41,196 nucleotides of DNA from an uncultured Actinomycetes bacterium (GTDB lineage Bacteria; Actinomycetota; Actinomycetes; Nanopelagicales; Nanopelagicaceae): NCBI GenBank assembly GCA_937888825.1, contig CALBFE010000038.1, positions 1-41,196 of the forward strand, written 5' to 3'. Position numbers and translations under genes: made by a program. Under the pieces are notes generated by a model. It ran no database searches and was not told the origin of the DNA. It saw nothing but the letters and a program-made list of their open reading frames with translations. Shown in pieces: positions 1 through 8,281 of the stretch (position 1 is its first letter; every line of letters starts with the position of its first letter).

Positions 1-1283
1 GAGTTTCCACCCAAACGATTTGAACCGTGCATTCCACCAGCTACTTCACCGGCTGCAAATAATCCTGGAACACCGACAGCTGCTGCAGTATCTGGTTCTA
101 CTTCAACTCCGCCCATGACGTAGTGACATGTTGGGCCAACTTCCATTGACTCCTTAGTGATGTCAACGCCAGCTAATTCATAGAACTGGTGCCACATTGA
201 TGGCAGACGCTTCTTAATAATCTCTGCAGGTATGCGCTTTGAAACATCGAGGAAAACTCCACCGTGTTCTGTGCCACGACCTGATTTAACTTCTGTGTTA
301 ATTGCGCGTGCAACTTCATCGCGAGGTAATAGCTCTGGCGGACGTCGGTTGTTGTCCTGATCTTCATACCAACGATCTGCTTCTGCTTCATTGTCAGCAT
401 ATTTGTCTTTAAATACATCTGGGATGTATTTGAACATAAATCGCTCACCAAGATTATTTGTGAGAACTCCACCTTCACCACGAACAGATTCAGTTACCAA
501 GATTCCACGAACAGATGGTGGCCACACCATTCCAGTTGGGTGGAACTGTAAGAACTCCATGTCAACAAGGTTTGCGCCAGCCTTTAATGCAAGCGCATGT
601 CCGTCGCCAGTGCCTTCCCATGAATTAGAAGTAATCTTGAAAGTTTTTCCGACTCCACCAGTTGCAATGACAACTGCAGGTGCCTCAAATAAAACTTCTT
701 CTCCGCTCTCACGCCAGTACCCATAGGAACCAGAAATCTTTCCATTTTCTTTTAAAATGTCGGTGATAGTGAGTTCAGCGAAAACTTTAATTCCACTTTC
801 CATATCGCCAGTTTCGCGACCATCTTTTTGCTGCAGTTGAACAATCTTTTGCTGCATGGTGCGAATAAGTTCTAGACCTGTTCGATCACCAACGTGTGCA
901 AGGCGTGGATACTCATGTCCACCAAAGTTACGTTGTGAAATCTTTCCTTCTTTAGTGCGATCAAAGAGAGCTCCCCATGTTTCAAGCTCCCAAATTCGAT
1001 CTGGGGCCTCTTTTGCATGAAGCTCTGCCATACGGAAGTGACTGAGGAATTTTCCTCCACGCATCGTGTCGCGAAAATGCACCATCCAACTATCTTTATC
1101 ATTGACGTTTCCCATTGATGCAGCTGCGCCACCTTCGGCCATAACGGTGTGGGCCTTACCAAATAGAGATTTACAGATGATTGCAACGCGCAAACCTGCT
1201 TCGCGCGCTTCAACAGCAGCGCGCAAACCAGCACCACCTGCTCCGATAACAAGGACATCGTAATTATGGCGCTCTAGTGTCAT
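1..1283 (-). CDS. sdhA: Succinate dehydrogenase flavoprotein subunit, 3' end cut by window
   Basis: The product oxidises succinate to fumarate on a bound FAD and passes electrons to an iron-sulfur subunit. The frame opens at ATG 1283 and runs off the left edge, so about 427 residues are visible and the C-terminal part is missing. Visible motifs are the N-terminal dinucleotide fold VIGAGGAGLRAA (residues 12-23), His45 in AHTVMAEGG (the position that usually carries covalent FAD), the substrate-region HPTGM, and SNRLGGNS at the window edge. It starts 12 bases after the stop of the membrane-anchor gene. The order anchor then flavoprotein is that of the mycobacterial Sdh1 operon (Rv0249c-Rv0248c), so an iron-sulfur subunit is expected just outside the window. 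The family is clear; the choice of Sdh1 over a fumarate reductase rests mainly on the neighbour. Confidence 0.93.
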   Translation of the reverse strand, partial: MTLERHNYDVLVIGAGGAGLRAAVEAREAGLRVAIICKSLFGKAHTVMAEGGAAASMGNVNDKDSWMVHFRDTMRGGKFLSHFRMAELHAKEAPDRIWELETWGALFDRTKEGKISQRNFGGHEYPRLAHVGDRTGLELIRTMQQKIVQLQQKDGRETGDMESGIKVFAELTITDILKENGKISGSYGYWRESGEEVLFEAPAVVIATGGVGKTFKITSNSWEGTGDGHALALKAGANLVDMEFLQFHPTGMVWPPSVRGILVTESVRGEGGVLTNNLGERFMFKYIPDVFKDKYADNEAEADRWYEDQDNNRRPPELLPRDEVARAINTEVKSGRGTEHGGVFLDVSKRIPAEIIKKRLPSMWHQFYELAGVDITKESMEVGPTCHYVMGGVEVEPDTAAAVGVPGLFAAGEVAGGMHGSNRLGGN

Positions 1284-1295
1284 AGTCGATTCCCC

Positions 1296-2096
1296 TTAGA
1301 AGAAGTAGAAGTTTGTCCAGGCGCCAGTTGCAACTTGGCGGACATAAATGTCAGCAAATGCAACGGCGGCGAGTGAGAACCACGCAAACTGTTGGTGTTT
1401 GTGATTAAGGATAGAAACCCATGACCATAACTTGTATCGAACTGGGTGCTTCGAGAAATTCTTTAGACGCCCACCGATGGTATGACGACATGAGTGGCAA
1501 GACATTGAGTACAGCCATAACATCGTGGAGCTCACAAGAAGAACAAGTGAACCGACACTCATGTGTCCCCATTGGCCTTCTGGGTTTTTAAAGGAAATGA
1601 TTGCGTCATAACTCAGAATTACATTTAACAGCAAACCGGCATAGAAGAAATAACGGTGTGAGTTTTGAATTATTAAAGGGAAGCGAGTCTCTCCTGTGTA
1701 CTTCTTGTGAGGCTCTGCAACACCACACGCTGGTGGTGACATCCAGAATGAACGGTAATAAGACTTACGGTAGTAGTAACAGGTCATTCGAAAACCTAAT
1801 GGGAAAATCAAAATAATAAGAGCTGGTGAAAGGGCAAAGTTAAAAATCTGCGCACTTACTGGAGTAAAGCCAAAAATTGTTGCTTCGGGAAGACATGCCT
1901 CTGACAAACATGGTGAATAGAATGGTGAGATCAAGTGATCCTTGTAGTAATTCGCACCTTCAAATGCTCGGAAGGTTGCGTAAACAACAAAGGACATAAG
2001 CACTCCGAAAGTGACGAGTGGTTGTAACCACCACTTGTCTGTGCGCAGGGTCCGCTCTTTGATCTTTGCGCGCGTTGGTGAAAAAACACCTGACAT
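1296..2096 (-). CDS. Succinate dehydrogenase membrane anchor, Sdh1 (Rv0249c) type
   Basis: This integral membrane protein should anchor the SdhA/SdhB dimer and pass electrons to quinone. With the start at ATG 2096 it has 266 residues and five hydrophobic segments near residues 23-43, 84-104, 148-168, 180-200 and 236-256. Cys and His cluster at membrane borders: CHSCRH (200-205), NHKH (231-234) and a Cys pair at 63 and 68. It resembles the single large anchor of mycobacterial Sdh1, not the usual short SdhC/SdhD pair. ATG 2096 is preceded by GGGGGAG at good spacing; an in-frame TTG at 2123 would add nine residues but has no ribosome-binding site. The flavoprotein gene follows 12 bases downstream. 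The family is recognised from overall pattern and context. Confidence 0.82.
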   Translation of the reverse strand: MSGVFSPTRAKIKERTLRTDKWWLQPLVTFGVLMSFVVYATFRAFEGANYYKDHLISPFYSPCLSEACLPEATIFGFTPVSAQIFNFALSPALIILIFPLGFRMTCYYYRKSYYRSFWMSPPACGVAEPHKKYTGETRFPLIIQNSHRYFFYAGLLLNVILSYDAIISFKNPEGQWGHMSVGSLVLLVSSTMLWLYSMSCHSCRHTIGGRLKNFSKHPVRYKLWSWVSILNHKHQQFAWFSLAAVAFADIYVRQVATGAWTNFYFF

Positions 2097-2216
2097 GAAT
2101 AACTCCCCCAGCACCATTGGCAATAACTAGGGGTAAGTCTCCTCTTGCGATTAATAATCGGCTAGGCGCAAAGGCCCTTTAGGGCTATGAACTCAACCAC
2201 AGCAATAAAGAAAAAA

Positions 2217-2302
2217 TGGCGGAGGGCGTGGGATTTGAACCCACGAAACTTTCGTTTGCCGGTTTTCAAGACCGGTGCACTCGGCCGCTATGCGAGCCCT
2301 CC
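2217..2302 (-). tRNA. tRNA-Ser(UGA), CCA encoded
   Basis: The reverse strand folds as a class II tRNA. The acceptor stem GGAGGGC pairs with GCCCTCC, the anticodon loop CTTGAAA carries TGA, there is a long variable arm, and the T-loop is GGTTCAAATCC. The 3' CCA is in the DNA (2217-2219), unlike the tRNA-Ala and tRNA-Ile genes of this window. A T-rich run follows directly and may end transcription. The gene lies downstream of the serS-HAD operon, so the tRNA and its synthetase are neighbours. Confidence 0.96.
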
Positions 2303-2309
2303 GTGGGAG

Positions 2310-2337
2310 AGATTACCCGAAGATGGCCGGAGTCGAA
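2310..2337 (-). promoter_or_regulatory. Putative promoter of tRNA-Ser
   Basis: On the reverse strand TTCGAC (2332-2337) and TAATCT (2310-2315) are separated by 16 bases. The -10 ends seven bases before the tRNA 5' end, which places the transcription start almost exactly at the mature end. This is a motif match by eye. Confidence 0.45.
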
Positions 2338-2350
2338 AATCGGCTAAAAA

Positions 2351-3163
2351 TTAAGCGGGTAGATCTAACAACTTCTCAATAACTATTGCCACGCCATCGC
2401 TGTCATGTGATGGAGCTACATCTTTTGCATAATTGAATCCACCTGGGTGTCCATCGGCCATAGCATATGAACGCCCACACCAAGCAAGCATTGGGAAATC
2501 ATTGGGGTTATCACCAAATGAAACACAATCAGCTGCATCTATTCCAAGTCGCCCAGCAACCTTTGCCAACGTTGTTCCTTTTGATATTCCTAGAGCTGAG
2601 ATTTCAAGTAGTGATTCCCTTGCATTTGAATGTGTCACAGTGACTAATCCGTCGAGTTCACGAAGTGCAACTTCTAGCATTTCATCCGATGATAGTTCGC
2701 CACCGCTGCAACGAGCTAACATTTTAAAAACTGGCCCTTTTGCTGCATCTTCAATTTTTTCAACACCAACATTATCTAAGCCAATGTCCCAACGTGGAAC
2801 ATAAGTTTTTTCGCGGTGGTAGTAATCATGAGTTTCAATAGCAAATGAAATGTGTGGAATTGCAGTACGCATTCTCCGTGCTATTTCAATCTGATCCTCT
2901 TTTGAAATCATCCACTCTTCAGTTACTTCTCGTTTTTGTAAGTCATAGAGCATTGCGCCATTGCCACAAATTGCCTCACCAAATCCAAAGGCTTCTCTAA
3001 TCTCATTCATCCATCGTGGTGGGCGCCCTGTTATAAAATAAATATGCACACCTAAATCACGGGCTCTGGTGAATGCATTGATTGTGCGCTGTGTGATTGT
3101 TCCGTCGTGTTGAACAATGGTTCCGTCTAGATCTGTTGCAATGAGTTTGGGGCGTTTACTCAC
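2351..3163 (-). CDS. HAD-superfamily (Cof-type) phosphatase
   Basis: A 270-residue haloacid-dehalogenase hydrolase, probably a cytosolic sugar- or nucleotide-phosphate phosphatase; the substrate cannot be read from the sequence. Motif I is ATDLDGT (about residues 9-15, with the nucleophile and acid/base aspartates), motif II is the Thr of YFITGRPPR (about 41-49), and motif IV is [12 protein letters not shown] near residue 217. The large C2-type cap fits the Cof family. The start is GTG 3163, and its GTGA overlaps the serS stop by four bases, so translation is probably coupled to serS. It is the last gene of the GDPD-pheA-serS operon. Actinobacterial serS genes often have such a HAD gene nearby. 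Confidence 0.9.
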   Translation of the reverse strand: MSKRPKLIATDLDGTIVQHDGTITQRTINAFTRARDLGVHIYFITGRPPRWMNEIREAFGFGEAICGNGAMLYDLQKREVTEEWMISKEDQIEIARRMRTAIPHISFAIETHDYYHREKTYVPRWDIGLDNVGVEKIEDAAKGPVFKMLARCSGGELSSDEMLEVALRELDGLVTVTHSNARESLLEISALGISKGTTLAKVAGRLGIDAADCVSFGDNPNDFPMLAWCGRSYAMADGHPGGFNYAKDVAPSHDSDGVAIVIEKLLDLPA

Positions 3164-4419
3164 ACCAACTCAAATCGTTCTTTACCAAGAAATGGTTGCA
3201 AGGCTTTTGGGATATTCACAGTTCCATCGCCATTTTGGTGGTTCTCTAAAATGGCAACAATCATGCGTGGAATGGCAACTAATGTTCCATTCAATGTGGC
3301 AACTGCCTTTGTGCCATCAGCATCCTTATAACGGATGTTCAGGCGGCGGGCTTGGAACTCTGTGCAGTTAGAAGTACTTGTGACTTCGCGGTAGGCATCT
3401 TGTGTAGGAATCCATGCTTCACAGTCGAATTTACGGTTAGCACTTGAACCCAAATCACCTGATGCCACATCGATAACACGATAAGGAATCTCCATTGCAT
3501 TAAGGAAGTCTTTCTCCCACTGCAAAATCCGGGCATGCTCTGCTTTTGCTTGATCTGGATGGCAGAAAGAGAACATCTCAACTTTATCGAATTGGTGCAC
3601 GCGGATAATTCCACGGGTGTCTTTTCCATATGTTCCTGCTTCACGGCGAAAACACGAAGAATAACCTGCATAGCGCATTGGAAGTTTGTCTCCACTGAGA
3701 ACTTCATCCATGTGCATTGCAGCTAACGGGACTTCAGAAGTTCCTACTAAATACACATCATCTTTTTCAATACGATAAACATTTTCAGCAGCTTGTCCTA
3801 GAAATCCTGTGCCTTCCATTGCAGCTGGATTAACAAGTACTGGTGGAATCACAGGAATGAATCCTGCTTTGACTGCCATAGAGATTGCGTAGTTAACAAG
3901 AGCAAACTCTAAAAGCGCACCTGAGCCAGTCAAATAATAAGAACGAGAACCTGCAACCTTTGCACCGCGCTCTGTGTCAATTGCACCGAGGAGTTTTCCT
4001 AGTTCAACGTGATCTTTTGGTTCAAAATCAAACTTTCTAGGTGTACCAACATGTTCTAGAACTTTGAAATCTGCTTCTGTGCCAATTGGTGCATCAGGAT
4101 CAAGAAGATTTGAAAGCTTCATTACTAATCCCTTGGTGTGCTCTTCTGCCTCTGCACGCTTGCTGTCAGCCTCTTTTACAGCAGTTGCCAACTCTTTAGC
4201 GTTTTCAAGAAGTGCGGTTTTTTCAACACCTTTAGCTGCACCTACTGATTTAGATAAAACATTTTGTTCTGCGCGTAGTTTTTCAAACTTTTCAATCGCA
4301 ACGCGGCGTAGTTCATCAGATGCAATTACTTGATCAACAATCGATGCATCTTCACCGCGACCCGTTTGTGATGCACGTACAGCATCTGGGTTATCGCGAA
4401 TGAATTTAACGTCGATCAT
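3160..4419 (-). CDS. serS: Serine--tRNA ligase
   Basis: Charges tRNA-Ser with serine. At 419 residues it has the usual family length. The N-terminal ~110 residues form the long helical arm that grips the tRNA variable arm and are rich in Lys, Glu and Ala. The class II core follows: a TSEVPL segment, motif 2 [14 protein letters not shown], a [11 protein letters not shown] segment, and motif 3 ending in [12 protein letters not shown]. The start ATG overlaps the pheA stop as ATGA, and its stop overlaps the HAD start as GTGA. A tRNA-Ser(UGA) gene lies 0.9 kb downstream. The motif 3 segment [10 protein letters not shown] is slightly unusual for the family, but the protein looks intact. Confidence 0.97.
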   Translation of the reverse strand: MIDVKFIRDNPDAVRASQTGRGEDASIVDQVIASDELRRVAIEKFEKLRAEQNVLSKSVGAAKGVEKTALLENAKELATAVKEADSKRAEAEEHTKGLVMKLSNLLDPDAPIGTEADFKVLEHVGTPRKFDFEPKDHVELGKLLGAIDTERGAKVAGSRSYYLTGSGALLEFALVNYAISMAVKAGFIPVIPPVLVNPAAMEGTGFLGQAAENVYRIEKDDVYLVGTSEVPLAAMHMDEVLSGDKLPMRYAGYSSCFRREAGTYGKDTRGIIRVHQFDKVEMFSFCHPDQAKAEHARILQWEKDFLNAMEIPYRVIDVASGDLGSSANRKFDCEAWIPTQDAYREVTSTSNCTEFQARRLNIRYKDADGTKAVATLNGTLVAIPRMIVAILENHQNGDGTVNIPKALQPFLGKERFELV

Positions 4420-5246
4420 TTACCGGCCTTTTCTCGTGGATATGAACCTAGGAAGCGAATATCTTCACAGATTGCTCGCAACGCTTCGACTGTCTCCTTT
4501 ACTGGAGCGTCGTTAACGTGGCCCTCGGCATCAATAATGAAATGGTAATGGCCAAGTTCCAACCCTGTTGGACGTGACTGAATAAACGTTAAGTTAACGT
4601 CGCGCTTAGCGAACTCGGTCAGGATGTCGAGCAAGGCTCCCGCGTGATCAATGCCAATAAAGACAGCTAGGGATGTGCGATCGAAGCCAGTTGCCTTAGG
4701 TGGTGTTGCTGGCTTTGAGACCAAAACAAATCGCGTAATTGCGCCAACGATGTCGCCTATGTTGTCTGCAATAACAGTAAGTCCGTAATGCGCTGCTGCA
4801 ACTGGGGCGGCAATTGCTGCATCAAATTCTCCCCGACCGATTGCTTCAGCTGCTGCTGCAGTTGAAGCAGTTGAGATTAACTCTGCATCTGGATAATTCT
4901 TAGCAATATATGCACGGCATTGGGCTTCAGCATGTGGATGTGTAGCAATGCGGCGAATATCAACTGTGTCGCGCTTAGACATCAAAGCAAAAGAAACTGG
5001 CAAAGTAACTTCGCCGACGATGGAAAGTGGTGTTCCTGTTGCTAATTCATCCAGAGTTCTGGCCACAACACCTTCAACAGAGTTTTCAATTGGAACTAGA
5101 GCAAAGTGTGCTTTACCCACACGCACTGCATCTAGGGCCGCGGTGACATTTGCGTAAGGGATGAGAGAATCATTGGAAGAAGTGATCTTTTTAAGAGCAG
5201 CTTCGGTGAATGTTCCTTTTGGACCTAAATACGCATATGTGCTCAC
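4416..5246 (-). CDS. pheA: Prephenate dehydratase
   Basis: Converts prephenate to phenylpyruvate in phenylalanine synthesis. The 276-residue monofunctional form has a catalytic PDT domain (about 3-178) with the TRF motif at 171-173 and a C-terminal ACT regulatory domain (about 192-268) with GALL at 203-206. The phenylalanine-binding motif, usually ESRP, reads QSRP here (223-226), which could change feedback inhibition. The start is GTG 5246, only three bases after the phosphodiesterase stop and without a clear ribosome-binding site, so coupling is likely. The stop overlaps the serS start by four bases. Closeness of a GDPD, pheA and serS also occurs in Mycobacterium. Confidence 0.95.
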   Translation of the reverse strand: MSTYAYLGPKGTFTEAALKKITSSNDSLIPYANVTAALDAVRVGKAHFALVPIENSVEGVVARTLDELATGTPLSIVGEVTLPVSFALMSKRDTVDIRRIATHPHAEAQCRAYIAKNYPDAELISTASTAAAAEAIGRGEFDAAIAAPVAAAHYGLTVIADNIGDIVGAITRFVLVSKPATPPKATGFDRTSLAVFIGIDHAGALLDILTEFAKRDVNLTFIQSRPTGLELGHYHFIIDAEGHVNDAPVKETVEALRAICEDIRFLGSYPREKAGK

Positions 5247-5249
5247 TGA

Positions 5250-5927
5250 CTAATGATACCCGAGCACCTTGCGTGCATATGACGGGTTATTTGTAATAAG
5301 GACCTCAACACCGTTTTCTAAGCAAAAGCGCATATCGTCGCCATCATCAACGGTCCAGACATATAAAGGCTTAATTGCATGGGTCATTTCTGGATTTGAG
5401 CGTAGATACTCCACGCTTGGCCCAAGAATGGGTGCAGATGTAAATCGTTGCATCAAATAATTGAATTTATCTTCTAAAAGGGCCACAGTCTTTTGTTGTG
5501 GGTTGATCTTTCGAATATTTTCAATAGCAAGCCAGGAAAATGACATCAGGACAACATCTGTTTCTAACTCTTCTTGTTCAAGTAGCTCTAAAACTTTCTT
5601 TTCAACCAAACTACCTTGTGGCACTGGGTGTTTAGTTTCAATCGCAAGTTCCATGCGCTTATCTCGTGCTAGCTCTAATAAATCTTCAAGCAAAATTGCT
5701 TGTGTGTAATGCTGCTTAATTTGTGGGTATGTCATCTCTGCGATTCGACCGCCATATCCAGCGGTGCGCTTCATATCAGCGTCATGCCATAACAACATCT
5801 GATTATCTTTTGTCAGGCGGACATCGCACTCCATGCCATCGGCGCCTTGATCGACCGCGGCTTTATACGCATCCATGGTCATCTCTGGGAAATCTACAGA
5901 GGCTCCCCGGTGGGCATATATTTTCAT
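5250..5927 (-). CDS. Glycerophosphodiester phosphodiesterase family protein
   Basis: Predicted to hydrolyse glycerophosphodiesters to glycerol-3-phosphate and an alcohol. The 225-residue TIM-barrel has AHRG (5-8), the metal ligands Glu33 and Asp35 in MECDVRLTKD, and His48 in WHDAD. The usual PENT motif reads PEMT (14-17), with Asn replaced by Met. No signal peptide is visible, so it is probably cytosolic. It is the first gene of a leftward operon with pheA, serS and the HAD gene. Its ATG lies 27 bases from the divergent pstP start, so the two promoters must overlap. A related gene (glpQ1) lies near pheA in Mycobacterium. Confidence 0.9.
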   Translation of the reverse strand: MKIYAHRGASVDFPEMTMDAYKAAVDQGADGMECDVRLTKDNQMLLWHDADMKRTAGYGGRIAEMTYPQIKQHYTQAILLEDLLELARDKRMELAIETKHPVPQGSLVEKKVLELLEQEELETDVVLMSFSWLAIENIRKINPQQKTVALLEDKFNYLMQRFTSAPILGPSVEYLRSNPEMTHAIKPLYVWTVDDGDDMRFCLENGVEVLITNNPSYARKVLGYH

Positions 5928-5954
5928 GATTACAGATTAACAGGGGTTAGGCTT

Positions 5955-6734
5955 ATGCCCATGAGCGCTATTTACTTCCAGAGCAGTGCGCGCTCGGCTG
6001 ACGGTTTACAGCGTAGTGGAAATGAAGATTCTGCTTTTGTTTCAGGACGTCTAATTGCAGTTGCTGATGGAATGGGTGGACATGCTGGTGGTGAGGTTGC
6101 TTCTAAAATTGCAATTAAAGCCCTGCAAAAGCTTAGCCCAGTACTTACAAGTTCAGAGATTGATTCTGATTCTGTAGAAGATTTACTTCTGAACTCACTT
6201 TTCACCATTGATTCACAGATTGGTGAATACGCAGAGGAGGCTATTGAACTCCGTGGAATGGGAACAACCCTTACCGCTTTACTCATTGTTGATACAAAAA
6301 TTGCATTGCTACATGTGGGAGATTCGCGCTGTTATCGTCTGCGTGGTAACACATTAGAACAATTAAGTAACGACCACACTGTTATACAAGAACTTCTAGA
6401 TCAGGGTGCTATCTCGCGCTCTGAAATAGCTGACCACCCACAGCGATCTGTTTTAACTCAAGCGCTCATGGGCCAGGGCACAGTAACTCCTGTTTTACAG
6501 ATCTATGACGTAAAAGAGAAAGATCGTTATCTGCTGTGCAGTGATGGTTTGTCCGGTGTTTTAACGCAAAAAGAGATTAAATCCTTATTAAAGAAATCTG
6601 ATCAATCTGAAGCTCTTAAAGCACTTATTGATGCTACTTACATCAATGGTGCACCGGATAATGTAACTGTTATTGTTGCCGACATAACTAGTGATGAAGT
6701 TACAACCAATGAAGTTTTAGGAGCGGCGCAATGA
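5955..6734 (+). CDS. pstP: PP2C-type Ser/Thr protein phosphatase, soluble PstP
   Basis: Removes phosphate from Ser/Thr residues and is the natural antagonist of the PknB kinase encoded next to it. The ~259-residue product is a single PP2C domain: GNEDSAF near the N-terminus, the metal site ADGMGGHAGG (about 36-45), LHVGDSRCYR, LLCSDGLSG and PDNVTVIV at the end. Mycobacterial PstP continues into a membrane anchor and extracellular domain; here the chain ends just after the catalytic domain with no hydrophobic segment, so it should be soluble. ATG 5955 is chosen because AGGGG lies eight bases upstream; ATG 5961 is the alternative. Upstream extension would run into the divergent gene. Its stop overlaps pknB as ATGA. 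Confidence 0.92.
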   Translation: MPMSAIYFQSSARSADGLQRSGNEDSAFVSGRLIAVADGMGGHAGGEVASKIAIKALQKLSPVLTSSEIDSDSVEDLLLNSLFTIDSQIGEYAEEAIELRGMGTTLTALLIVDTKIALLHVGDSRCYRLRGNTLEQLSNDHTVIQELLDQGAISRSEIADHPQRSVLTQALMGQGTVTPVLQIYDVKEKDRYLLCSDGLSGVLTQKEIKSLLKKSDQSEALKALIDATYINGAPDNVTVIVADITSDEVTTNEVLGAAQ

Positions 6735-8281
6735 TTAACTCGCTCTTTGGTGATCGCTACAAGCTTGGGGAAATGATTGGCACTGGCGGAATGGCTGATG
6801 TTTATGTTGCCCAAGATACTCGCCTTGCACGCCGGGTTGCAATAAAAGTATTGCGCAGTGATTTAGCGCGTGATCCTTCATTTGTTGCTCGCTTTAGAAA
6901 AGAAGCGCTGGCTGCTGCCGGTTTAAGTCACCCTGGAATTGTTGCGGTCTATGACTCAGGTGAAGTGCCTGCTCCATACATCGTGATGGAGTTAGTCTCT
7001 GGCCACACTTTGCGCGATTTAATTCATAACGGTGAGCGTGTGCCACTCAAGCGCGCCCTTGAAATTGGTGAAGGAATTTTGGCTGCCCTTGAATATTCTC
7101 ATGAGCGCGGAATTGTTCACAGAGATATCAAGCCCGCCAACATCATGATTACAGATCATGGCGATGTGAAGGTGATGGACTTTGGTATTGCGCGCGCCCT
7201 TGCAGATCTTGGTGCAACGCTAACTAGCACTTGGAATATTGTTGGTACGGCCCAATATCTCTCCCCTGAACAAGCTTTGGGTGAAGTTGCGGATTTGCGC
7301 AGTGATATTTATTCAACTGGATGTTTGCTCTATGAGGTACTAACAGGAAAACCACCGTTCACAGGAGATACACCCGTCTCAATTGCTTTCCAGCATGTTT
7401 CTGGTGTTCTAGTTGCACCTAGTAAGATTCAATCTGAACTACCTGAAGGTGTTGATGTCATTCTCTCTGTGGCACTTGCTAAGAAACCCGAAGATCGTTA
7501 TCAATCTGCAGGTTTAATGCTCGATGATTTATTTAAAGTTGGAGTTGGTCAGGCGCTCACTACAACTATTCCAAAAGTTAAGATTTCTCGCCGCAAAGTA
7601 TTAATTGGGGTTTTGAGTTCAATTCTTGCAATTACTGTTACCGGTGCTGGCTTATTTATTACTCGACCAGCCGGTGATACTAATAACCTGCCTCAGATTC
7701 CAAACGTTGTGGGCTTGACCCAGGTGGCTGCGCAGACTCTTTTAAATGATTATGTTGTGACAATTCAACGTGCCCATGATGGGCGAATTCCTATAGGTCG
7801 AGTTGCTAGCCAAATACCACTTGCAACAACTCGAGCACAAAAAGGTTCTGGGGTTGTTTTAACTATTTCAGATGGGCCCGGAGATGCCGTTATCCCTACA
7901 GATTTAGTGGGTATGTCACTCATTGATGCGCGCGCAGCATTGAGCGCAGTTGGTTTACTTGTCTCTCGCACAGAAGCTATTCCTTCTAATGAAGCTCTCG
8001 GAACTGTTTTGAAAGTAATACCAGAGCCTGGTTCAACTATTACTGCCGGCAGTGGGGTTGTCTTACAAATTGCTAGTGGCCAGGTTGTGGTTCCAGCTCT
8101 TATTGGTGTTGATGCAATTCAAGCTAGGACTCTGCTTGTTCAAGCTGGATTCTTGGTTAATGCAATTGATGCCTACGATGCAAACCAACCTATCGGTGTT
8201 GTTATTAGACAAGCACCTGATGCTGGTACTACACAAACAATTGGTAAGTCAGTAACTATTACAGTTAATAAAGCACCTTAA
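6731..8281 (+). CDS. pknB: PASTA-domain Ser/Thr protein kinase PknB
   Basis: A membrane receptor kinase that senses cell-wall precursors or muropeptides and phosphorylates cell-wall and division proteins. The kinase domain spans about residues 10-270: glycine loop GTGGMADVY (18-26), Lys39, HRD 130-132 with catalytic Asp132, DFG 150-152, and activation segment with T-rich stretch then VGTAQYLSPE (171-180). One transmembrane helix lies at 290-310, followed by three PASTA repeats (about 322-382, 386-450 and 452-514); mycobacterial PknB has four. It overlaps pstP by four bases and ends tail-to-tail with trpG, overlapping by four bases. The usual neighbours pknA, pbpA, rodA, fhaB and fhaA are absent between it and the next genes. 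Confidence 0.96.
   Translation: MINSLFGDRYKLGEMIGTGGMADVYVAQDTRLARRVAIKVLRSDLARDPSFVARFRKEALAAAGLSHPGIVAVYDSGEVPAPYIVMELVSGHTLRDLIHNGERVPLKRALEIGEGILAALEYSHERGIVHRDIKPANIMITDHGDVKVMDFGIARALADLGATLTSTWNIVGTAQYLSPEQALGEVADLRSDIYSTGCLLYEVLTGKPPFTGDTPVSIAFQHVSGVLVAPSKIQSELPEGVDVILSVALAKKPEDRYQSAGLMLDDLFKVGVGQALTTTIPKVKISRRKVLIGVLSSILAITVTGAGLFITRPAGDTNNLPQIPNVVGLTQVAAQTLLNDYVVTIQRAHDGRIPIGRVASQIPLATTRAQKGSGVVLTISDGPGDAVIPTDLVGMSLIDARAALSAVGLLVSRTEAIPSNEALGTVLKVIPEPGSTITAGSGVVLQIASGQVVVPALIGVDAIQARTLLVQAGFLVNAIDAYDANQPIGVVIRQAPDAGTTQTIGKSVTITVNKAP

Noticed and set aside
872-1258. Leftward 128-codon frame within the sdhA region
   Set aside because: The adjacent frame reads a continuous SdhA from 1283 to the window edge with all motifs, so this is a shadow frame.
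5847-5954. Upstream extension of pstP by 36 codons
   Set aside because: It would overlap the divergent phosphodiesterase gene, has no PP2C homology, and ATG 5955 has a better ribosome-binding site.
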